In this document: positions 59,085-64,000 of the stretch, one piece after another
How positions within the stretch are numbered: position 1 is the first letter of the stretch
Layout: the number at the start of each line of letters is the position of its first letter
Virus record (IMG/VR): IMGVR_UViG_3300004180_000001
Location: 1 to 64,000 of that record
Origin: a virus
Strand: one strand, 5' to 3'
Length of the DNA stretch: 64,000 bases
Notes under the pieces: generated by a model
Told to the model about the DNA's origin: nothing
What the model saw: the letters and a program-made list of their open reading frames with translations, nothing else
The model's database searches: none
Position numbers and translations under genes: made by a program

Positions 59085-59523
59085 GTGTAATTTCCTCAAT
59101 CAAGTGGGCGTTAACGCCGACGTTTTCTTGCCAGCACAGATACTCTTCACCGTCCGGCGTCTTGCGTATTTTGTCGGCGAACTGCGTACCCTCCACGTCA
59201 AAATCCTGGATAAAAACATCGACCAGCGGGGCGCCGTCGCTTAAAACGCCGACAACAAGGCCACCATCAAGCTGGATAACCAATCGTGGCTTGGCGGCGT
59301 TTTTTCTCAGCATTTGCTGATGCTCCCAGTAGACGTTTCTGACTGGAGTGCCAGTAATTTTGTTGAACTCGACCAGAATGGCTTGATAGTCGAGACTGAC
59401 CAGCTGAGTTTTCCGTTCACCGGACGTGTACGAAAACACAACGGCGAATTTAACCGGGTCAGTGTTGTCGATACAACCGTCCTCGTCCTGACCAACAAGG
59501 CTGATGCCTTTAATTTTTTTCAT
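59074..59523 (-). CDS. hypothetical protein
   Basis: Encodes 149 residues from ATG 59523; AAGGAGAATTCC upstream. Beta-rich, with two D/E-rich loops. No family recognised. Confidence 0.6.
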   Translation of the reverse strand: MKKIKGISLVGQDEDGCIDNTDPVKFAVVFSYTSGERKTQLVSLDYQAILVEFNKITGTPVRNVYWEHQQMLRKNAAKPRLVIQLDGGLVVGVLSDGAPLVDVFIQDFDVEGTQFADKIRKTPDGEEYLCWQENVGVNAHLIEEITHGL

Positions 59524-59980
59524 TGGAATTCTCCTTGTAGTGTTTGGCAATGGACTTCAAGGCCATGTCAGAATACATTCTCAGGTCGGCCTGCTTTATG
59601 CTGGCTGGACGTTTACGGCCAGATACCACCGAGCTGGCACCATCAAGGTAAACATCGTTGAACCAGGTTTTATAACCGTCGCACGTTACTTTGTACTGGT
59701 ATCCCAACTTACTGTAATCGGCCAAGGTTTCCAATTTATTAGGCGTAGCTAAGGCTTGCTCCTCTTCCCATTGTTCGGCAAAGTAATGAGTATTGCTCAT
59801 GCGATCGGCCTGGGCATAGTCCAGCTTGTCCCGTTTACATAGATGCCGAAGATCAGCCAGCACGCTGGCTATTGCCGATTCATTGATTTCAGGCTCGCCA
59901 GACTCTCTGAGTAGAGAAGTCTGGTGATACTTGAGCAGTTCTTCGCCGCGGTTAGCGCGGTCTTCATTGTTTGGATCCAC
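59510..59980 (-). CDS. hypothetical helical protein
   Basis: Encodes 156 residues from GTG 59980 (AGGAGGT upstream); GTG 59983 is possible, and the longer frame to 60121 overlaps the neighbour. IASVLADLRHLCKRDKLDYA QADRM is a helical block I recall in short phage proteins. Basic C-terminus. Confidence 0.55.
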   Translation of the reverse strand: MDPNNEDRANRGEELLKYHQTSLLRESGEPEINESAIASVLADLRHLCKRDKLDYAQADRMSNTHYFAEQWEEEQALATPNKLETLADYSKLGYQYKVTCDGYKTWFNDVYLDGASSVVSGRKRPASIKQADLRMYSDMALKSIAKHYKENSNEKN

Positions 59981-60359
59981 CACGACCTCCTGTAAAACCA
60001 CGCATTTTTGCCAGAACGCCAGGCAGGTAAAGGTCGGAGACTTTGCCAAGCCAATTATTTTGCCCGCCTGTGTAATCCATGCGGCTTTCGCAGGATCGGT
60101 ACATGACTCGGCTGTTGCCAAAACTTGATTCGGCGATCTGAATATAAACCTTGTCGGAATGCAGCGTTATCTCACCGCTTACCGCGATGCCGCCCATATT
60201 TGAACGCAGGTCGTATTGGGTCGGTTTGAGACCGATAAATGTTGCGTAATCTTTCAGGAGTTTCTTGGCGTTGCTGTGAAACGCTTTCTTCAACGAGGGA
60301 TCGCAGTAACTCAGATTATTATCCATAATACGATCAACGATTTCGGATTGTTCAGACAT
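59964..60359 (-). CDS. conserved phage protein, unknown
   Basis: Encodes 131 residues; AAGGAACTT precedes the ATG right after palindrome copy 7. GGIAVSGEITLHSDKVYIQI and VMYRSCESRMDYTGGQNN belong to a family I recognise from many phages; no function known to me. Confidence 0.65.
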   Translation of the reverse strand: MSEQSEIVDRIMDNNLSYCDPSLKKAFHSNAKKLLKDYATFIGLKPTQYDLRSNMGGIAVSGEITLHSDKVYIQIAESSFGNSRVMYRSCESRMDYTGGQNNWLGKVSDLYLPGVLAKMRGFTGGRGGSKQ

Positions 60360-60371
60360 TTTAAGTTCCTT

Positions 60372-60390
60372 CTGTACTCGCTGAGTACAG
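60372..60390. repeat. 19-bp palindrome, copy 7 of 9 (centre variant)
   Basis: CTGTACTC-GCT-GAGTACAG on the plus strand (AGC on the minus strand), 1 base from the stop at 60392 and abutting the SD of ATG 60359. Confidence 0.85.
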
Positions 60391-60391
60391 G

Positions 60392-60595
60392 CTATTTGAA
60401 ATTGCGGGGATTATGTACAGGCAACCGCCCCAAGGGTATCTTGGCGTGCCGTTCTTCGTGGTCGATCTTCCGCTCTAGCAGCGCGAGGTTGTTGGCACCC
60501 AACTGAGCGCCTGCTTTCGACGCCACGTATTGATCAGCGGCGCTGTGGTTAGGGTGATGGGTGATGGCCCAGCCTTTGTAAGGGATTGATTTCAT
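60392..60595 (-). CDS. small hypothetical protein
   Basis: Encodes 67 residues; GGAGGG precedes the ATG. PYKGWAITHHPNHSAADQYV suggests a short beta-type start; the rest is helical and basic. Unknown. Confidence 0.6.
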   Translation of the reverse strand: MKSIPYKGWAITHHPNHSAADQYVASKAGAQLGANNLALLERKIDHEERHAKIPLGRLPVHNPRNFK

Positions 60596-60678
60596 TCACC
60601 CTCCAGTTCAACTTGCAAAGCCTCTAGCAGGGCTTGTGTGTCGTCGCCGGTGATGGTTATGTCTAATTTTAATTTCAT
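60592..60678 (-). CDS. 28-residue peptide
   Basis: ATG 60678 with AGGAGTAAATTT upstream encodes MKLKLDITITGDDTQALLEA then LQVELEGE: one strand and one helix. A longer open frame exists but the SD and the upstream coding-like frame favour this start. ATGA overlap with the next gene. Confidence 0.5.
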   Translation of the reverse strand: MKLKLDITITGDDTQALLEALQVELEGE

Positions 60679-60682
60679 AAAT

Positions 60683-60780
60683 TTACTCCTGTGTAAGGTT
60701 TTTGGCCACTTCAAGCCAGTTGACGCGCGGCTTGTAGTTTTCGAATAGATGGCTGTAGCCTTTTGGAATTTGTAAGTCAT
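60683..60780 (-). pseudogene. small gene with apparent frame disruption
   Basis: ATG 60780 (GGGAG upstream) opens MTYKFQK, but the coding-like continuation GYSHLFENYKPRVNWLEVAK then NLTQE lies in the -1 frame and ends with TAA inside the next SD. Shifting at CAAAAGG joins them into 32 residues. It could be a sequencing indel, a mutation or programmed shifting. The -1 frame is also in frame with the upstream gene past its TAG. Confidence 0.45.
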
Positions 60781-60781
60781 G

Positions 60782-61585
60782 CTATCTCCCAAGGTAATTG
60801 AACGTCCCGGGTGGTGTAATGCACTCGACAGGGTAAGGAAAATCAGCCACCCTCAATTTTTTCAGAAAAATATCAGCGGCGTCCGTGCTTATTGGTTTTT
60901 GCCAGCCAAAGCAAAAGACATTTTTACCAGCGTAGAAAATAGCGTTGTAAGCCGGCAGACCTAAAGCCGCCATACGTTTATAACCGTCGTATTTTATGTT
61001 GGACAGCCGAGTTTCTTTTTCAAAATCCTGGTTGATTTTGTTTAGGAATTTTTCCAGTTTAACGGCGTTGAGACGAGTCTGAGCCTCCAACCAACGTTGC
61101 CGGACTTGCTCAAACACTTCGGGCGGCAGTTTCCGTTTCGGGTTGGCTAACGCAGCGGGTTTCAACTGCAACAGGTTAAGATTGGATTCTTCCAAATACT
61201 CGCTGCCGAGGCAAGCCGTGCAGTATGAAATATCGGTAGGATATTTTGCTCCGCAATATCCGCAAACGTAGGTATTTTGTCTAACGTCAATCATCTCCTT
61301 AGATATGTCAAGGTAATGCCCTATCTTGTGATTGCGGTTTCTCGGGTTGATGTCTTCGTACCAGTCGAACACCCGGCCTCCCGGCGTGGCGTTCCACTGA
61401 TTGCTGTTAATGAAACTGGTATCCAGCTCAATTTCCGTCGGTTCATTAGGGATGAAATGCCGTGTGCCGATACAGTCGAACAGTTTGGCCCGGCCAGGAG
61501 TGGCTTTCAACTTCTCGCGGAGAATTGTGTAAGCCACTATGTCATCCGGCAGGTGAAAATTATAACCGTAAATTGTTGTTTTCAT
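60782..61585 (-). CDS. hypothetical protein with zinc ribbon
   Basis: Encodes 267 residues; AAGGAAACT precedes the ATG right after palindrome copy 8. Central CGYCGAKYP ... CTAC (near 108-128) is a zinc ribbon, followed by a basic helical region (RQRWLEAQTRLNAVKLEKFL). N- and C-terminal parts look like separate alpha/beta domains. Unknown; possibly nucleic-acid binding. Confidence 0.65.
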   Translation of the reverse strand: MKTTIYGYNFHLPDDIVAYTILREKLKATPGRAKLFDCIGTRHFIPNEPTEIELDTSFINSNQWNATPGGRVFDWYEDINPRNRNHKIGHYLDISKEMIDVRQNTYVCGYCGAKYPTDISYCTACLGSEYLEESNLNLLQLKPAALANPKRKLPPEVFEQVRQRWLEAQTRLNAVKLEKFLNKINQDFEKETRLSNIKYDGYKRMAALGLPAYNAIFYAGKNVFCFGWQKPISTDAADIFLKKLRVADFPYPVECITPPGTFNYLGR

Positions 61586-61597
61586 TGTAGTTTCCTT

Positions 61598-61616
61598 CTG
61601 TACTCAGTGAGTACAG
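61598..61616. repeat. 19-bp palindrome, copy 8 of 9
   Basis: CTGTACTC-AGT-GAGTACAG on the plus strand, abutting the SD of ATG 61585. Upstream on the minus strand TTGAAA (61641-61646) and ACTAAT (61618-61623) are 17 bases apart, so a start site would fall inside the palindrome. Confidence 0.85.
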
Positions 61617-61624
61617 GATTAGTT

Positions 61625-61643
61625 AAAATTGTGAAACAATTTT
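61625..61643. repeat. second 8-3-8 inverted repeat near copy 8
   Basis: AAAATTGT-GAA-ACAATTTT, perfect 8-bp arms and a 3-base centre, between the stop at 61654 and palindrome copy 8. It lies in the spacer of the promoter-like hexamers, so it could be an operator. Confidence 0.45.
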
Positions 61644-61653
61644 CAAAGTAAAT

Positions 61654-62106
61654 TTATTCCCAGACTACCGTTCCGGAAAGTTGAAACATCTGGCCTTCTC
61701 TAAATTCCCAGCGGTAAAGACAGCCATCCTCACCTTCCCAGTTGATGAAACCGCCTGATTCAATATAGGGCGCCAGCACTTCAAAGAAATGGTTTTCGTC
61801 GCCTGATTTAGAGTCGTAGTCTTCCACGGTAAGGAAGTTGTCTTCCAGATAGACTCCAAAACCTAATGTGCTCAAAACAGATTTAACTGATTTACAAGAC
61901 TCGTGGTAATTCCAATCCATCCAGGAAAACCAAACAAATTCATTGGGTTGGTCTTCCGGCAATCCTTCAGGTTTGGGATACCGACCGCCACTTTTTAAGT
62001 GGTTTTGGTTGTTAAGTTCGACCAAAGCTTCGTAAGCCTTAGCTTGCGTATCGGCATCCAACGAAATTTTTACCGTTGAACGTGTTATTTGTGTGTTGTA
62101 TCCCAT
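61654..62106 (-). CDS. hypothetical protein
   Basis: Encodes 150 residues. Acidic and Trp-rich (EFVWFSWMDWNYHESCKSVK; GGFINWEGEDGCLYRWEF). The N-terminal part (STVKISLDADTQAKAYEALV ELN) suggests a ferredoxin-like start. Unknown; no SD of note. Confidence 0.6.
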   Translation of the reverse strand: MGYNTQITRSTVKISLDADTQAKAYEALVELNNQNHLKSGGRYPKPEGLPEDQPNEFVWFSWMDWNYHESCKSVKSVLSTLGFGVYLEDNFLTVEDYDSKSGDENHFFEVLAPYIESGGFINWEGEDGCLYRWEFREGQMFQLSGTVVWE

Positions 62107-62119
62107 GTTTATTCTCCGA

Positions 62120-62872
62120 TTAATTGTTAATTACCAGCCAGTCGGCGTAGCCGAGTTCAGTATCGTTATTGTTGATTTGGTATTTCCAGTCGTCGCGGCG
62201 ATCCTTAACGGATTTGACAAAGTCAGGGATATTGCCTTCCAAACAGGCTTTGAGTTGCAAGGCGGTGTCCGACTTTAGCAAGTTGAGGGCTTGTTTCAGG
62301 TTGCTGGCTTGCATGGCTTGTTTCAGGTTGCTGGCTTGCAGGTCTCTTCGGTAATAGCCTGTTGCATAACTTGTGTGCCGGTCTACGATACCTTGCCAGT
62401 TACTGTTCAGTAAACAGCTCAAAGGGCAGTAAACCGAGTTATTGGTTAAGCCTTTCGATTCCGGTATGTTCAGGTAGATTTCGTAGTCGTTTGAAATAGA
62501 TGAGTCGTAGATACTGAACTTGAAATGCTTAGCCCAAGGCAAAGACTGTTCCAGCAGGTATTTAACCAACTTGGCGAATGTCTGTGTTTGGTACGGCGCC
62601 TGCACTCGGCAGAGAAAACCAAGGGTACTGACGTAACCTGCAATAGATTGCCCTGCAAAACCGTGCGGCGTAGCCTGCGCTATGACGGATACTTTCCCGG
62701 TTCGAAGGATTTCGTAAACTTGTAGGCATTTCGGTTCATCCTCGAACCCTTTTTCCTCGGATACGTCGCTCAGCTTAATGTCGAGATCGACGATAGCCTG
62801 TTTTAACTGGTCTTCCGTCCAGTAATGAAGGAAGAATTTCCGGTTACGCAGGTATTTGAGTATTTTTTCCAT
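62120..62872 (-). CDS. hypothetical protein with internal 9-residue repeat
   Basis: Encodes 250 residues; GAGGAATCGCC precedes the ATG. LQASNLKQAMQASNLKQALN near 178-197 is a 27-bp tandem duplication. The C-terminal NNNDTELGYADWLVIN resembles the end of the gene at 63409 (SGATELGYPFWVV), suggesting related C-termini. Unknown. Confidence 0.6.
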   Translation of the reverse strand: MEKILKYLRNRKFFLHYWTEDQLKQAIVDLDIKLSDVSEEKGFEDEPKCLQVYEILRTGKVSVIAQATPHGFAGQSIAGYVSTLGFLCRVQAPYQTQTFAKLVKYLLEQSLPWAKHFKFSIYDSSISNDYEIYLNIPESKGLTNNSVYCPLSCLLNSNWQGIVDRHTSYATGYYRRDLQASNLKQAMQASNLKQALNLLKSDTALQLKACLEGNIPDFVKSVKDRRDDWKYQINNNDTELGYADWLVINN

Positions 62873-62936
62873 TGGCGATTCCTCGCAATTAATAAAAGTT
62901 GATGTCTGGTTAGGGTTAAATAGGTTGACACTTATT

Positions 62937-63287
62937 TCACTTTACCTTGTAGGTTATAGGCATTTCATACATGCCCAGGTTATCACGGTAGACGGATATG
63001 CTGTAACCGCCGCTGTTTACGACACAGGTGTTGCCGTAATTGATGTTGGTGCCTAAAGGCCAGAGCGCTACCAAATCCAGAGATTTGGTGGACGCGGCTT
63101 CCAAAGCCTCGTTGAGCGTGCCGAAACGTTTGTTGACTACTTCAGCCACGCTGAATTTGTAGCGAAAGTTGAAGCTATAGTTGAAGCCTTGGTCATTGCC
63201 TTTCCTGATTTTCTTGATGGCTTGCTCCAGAGCTTGGATAAGGTCGGCGTCAGTGGACGCCGAGGCAGAGATAACAGCTGTTTTCAT
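62937..63287 (-). CDS. hypothetical protein
   Basis: Encodes 116 residues; AAGGAACT precedes the ATG right after palindrome copy 9. Helical basic N-terminus (IQALEQAIKKIRKGNDQGFN) and a beta-type end. Unknown. Confidence 0.6.
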   Translation of the reverse strand: MKTAVISASASTDADLIQALEQAIKKIRKGNDQGFNYSFNFRYKFSVAEVVNKRFGTLNEALEAASTKSLDLVALWPLGTNINYGNTCVVNSGGYSISVYRDNLGMYEMPITYKVK

Positions 63288-63298
63288 GATAGTTCCTT

Positions 63299-63317
63299 CT
63301 GTACTCAGTGAGTACAG
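63299..63317. repeat. 19-bp palindrome, copy 9 of 9
   Basis: CTGTACTC-AGT-GAGTACAG on the plus strand, abutting the SD of ATG 63287; TAAAAT, a -10-like hexamer, ends 5 bases upstream on the minus strand. Confidence 0.85.
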
Positions 63318-63408
63318 GATTAATTTTACGGAGTAAATTTTTCAACAAACTTCCAAACCGTTGTTTCACCTTTGCAAGAGGTAAACGACGTTTTTCCGTC
63401 ATCCCAGG

Positions 63409-63744
63409 TTAAAGCGTTTCCATTGTCGTCGAAATATGTTGGGATACTACCCAGAATGGATAACCCAGTTCCGTAGCGCCGGAGTTAACTTGAGAGCGCC
63501 AGACATGTTTGGGGAATTCCCGGCTTTCAGGTTGATCGAGATCGACGACGGGGTTTGTCCAGGATTTTAGGTAGGCTTCTGCTTTGTCAGTATTGACAAA
63601 GTGAAGGCATCCATCGCTAGTGAGTTTTTCTGACAAACAAATCTCGTCAACCAAGTCTGTTAGGCGTTGTTGGATAAATTCAGGGCTTTCGTCTCCGGTT
63701 TCGTAGATAACGTCTACGAGCATTTGCAGGTGAAGTGTGGTCAT
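63409..63744 (-). CDS. hypothetical protein, probably with a frame-shifted C-terminus
   Basis: Encodes 111 residues from ATG 63744 (GAGG upstream) to TAA 63409. Near the end, after TELGYPFWVV, the -1 frame continues with strongly coding-like residues YFDDNGNALTWDDGKTSFTS then CKGETTVWKFVEKFTP and stops at 63326, only 9 bases before palindrome copy 9. So the intact product is probably about 138 residues and the present reading ends early. No standard slippery heptamer is visible. Confidence 0.6.
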   Translation of the reverse strand: MTTLHLQMLVDVIYETGDESPEFIQQRLTDLVDEICLSEKLTSDGCLHFVNTDKAEAYLKSWTNPVVDLDQPESREFPKHVWRSQVNSGATELGYPFWVVSQHISTTMETL

Positions 63745-63920
63745 AAGTTGGCCTCGCAATAATCATCCAATTCAGTAACAAGTCCGTCGAAGTCTTCCGA
63801 TGGGCCTAGTAGGGATGCCATCATAAAGACGACATTGGCTTCAACGCCATGTTCGTCGGCCAGGTTTTGCAGGTAGTCTCTGCGGTTATCGAATCCGTTT
63901 TCTTGGTAGATGTTAGGCAT
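63741..63920 (-). CDS. 59-residue acidic protein
   Basis: Encodes MPNIYQENGFDNRRDYLQNL, then ADEHGVEANVVFMMASLLGP and an acidic end. The stop overlaps the next ATG (ATGA). Uninterrupted and coding-like; the SD (GAG) is weak. The pattern DNRxDYLxxLAxExG is one I recall from small phage proteins. Confidence 0.65.
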   Translation of the reverse strand: MPNIYQENGFDNRRDYLQNLADEHGVEANVVFMMASLLGPSEDFDGLVTELDDYCEANL

Positions 63921-63922
63921 GG

Positions 63923-64000
63923 TTAATACTCGGTAGAGTTTAATTCGGAACGTGTCTTTCTGGCTAATTCAGGGCGCACAGAGACACGGATGGGTATTGG
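63923..64000 (-). CDS. 3' end of a gene cut by the window edge
   Basis: Only the last 25 codons are present (PIPIRVSVRPELARKTRSEL then NSTEY, TAA at 63923). The gene continues beyond 64000. Basic; function unknown. Confidence 0.5.
   Translation of the reverse strand, partial: PIPIRVSVRPELARKTRSELNSTEY

Noticed and set aside
39828-63317. Palindrome copies as LexA (SOS) boxes because of CTGT...ACAG ends
   Set aside because: The spacing between CTGT and ACAG is 11 bases rather than 8, and the interior is not AT-rich.
39828-63317. Palindrome copies as a CRISPR array
   Set aside because: Copies are 1.2-9.5 kb apart with coding genes between them; no regular short spacers.
39828-63317. Palindrome copies as Rho-independent terminators
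   Set aside because: No copy is followed by a T-run on the minus strand, and several abut an SD instead.

Overview
This window is part of the genome of a lytic tailed phage that infects a Gram-negative host. It looks like a siphovirus: there is a tail tube protein and a 1999-residue tape measure, but no sheath or baseplate-wedge gene. The inner-membrane holin, soluble lytic transglycosylase and small lipoproteins fit a Gram-negative host. I see no integrase, lysogeny repressor, tRNA, CRISPR array or insertion sequence. Head genes (terminase, portal, capsid) are absent and probably lie to the left, so the genome is larger than 64 kb.

Layout. (1) 28-22565, plus strand: neck and connector genes, tail tube, two tandem paralogous virion proteins, a 22-residue-repeat protein, tape measure, distal tail and hub proteins, and tail-tip or fibre proteins. 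A four-gene minus-strand cassette (2993-4410: two lipoproteins, a holin and an unknown gene) interrupts this run. (2) 22574-23083, minus strand: the lytic transglycosylase, meeting the tail genes end to end. (3) 23-48 kb, minus strand: DNA metabolism. This holds SbcC/SbcD-like recombination nucleases, a PD-(D/E)XK nuclease, dihydrofolate reductase, thymidylate synthase, dUTPase, a RecD/Dda-type helicase, a family A DNA polymerase fused to a 5' nuclease, an HU-like protein, a SNF2-type helicase, a MazG-like protein, a primase-helicase and a dNMP kinase. Many tiny zinc-ribbon genes lie between them. (4) 48-64 kb, minus strand: tightly packed small accessory genes, mostly of unknown function, often overlapping by 4-20 bases and each with its own Shine-Dalgarno (SD) site.

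Nucleotide genes supply dTMP and limit dUTP. The primase-helicase, polymerase, helicases and SbcCD pair replicate and recombine DNA. Virion genes run the opposite way, as expected for an early/late split.

The most notable observations are these. Nine copies of a 19-bp palindrome (8-bp arms, 3-bp variable centre) sit at gene boundaries, only in the minus-strand half, and five copies nearly abut an SD. A Tad1/Acb2-type hairpin protein may be an anti-defence cyclic-nucleotide sponge. The SD of the tail tube gene lies inside a 16-bp perfect palindrome. Several very short genes were found by reading the gaps between larger ones. Three places look like frame-disrupted small genes. Function calls rest on motifs I could read by eye; no database search was run.
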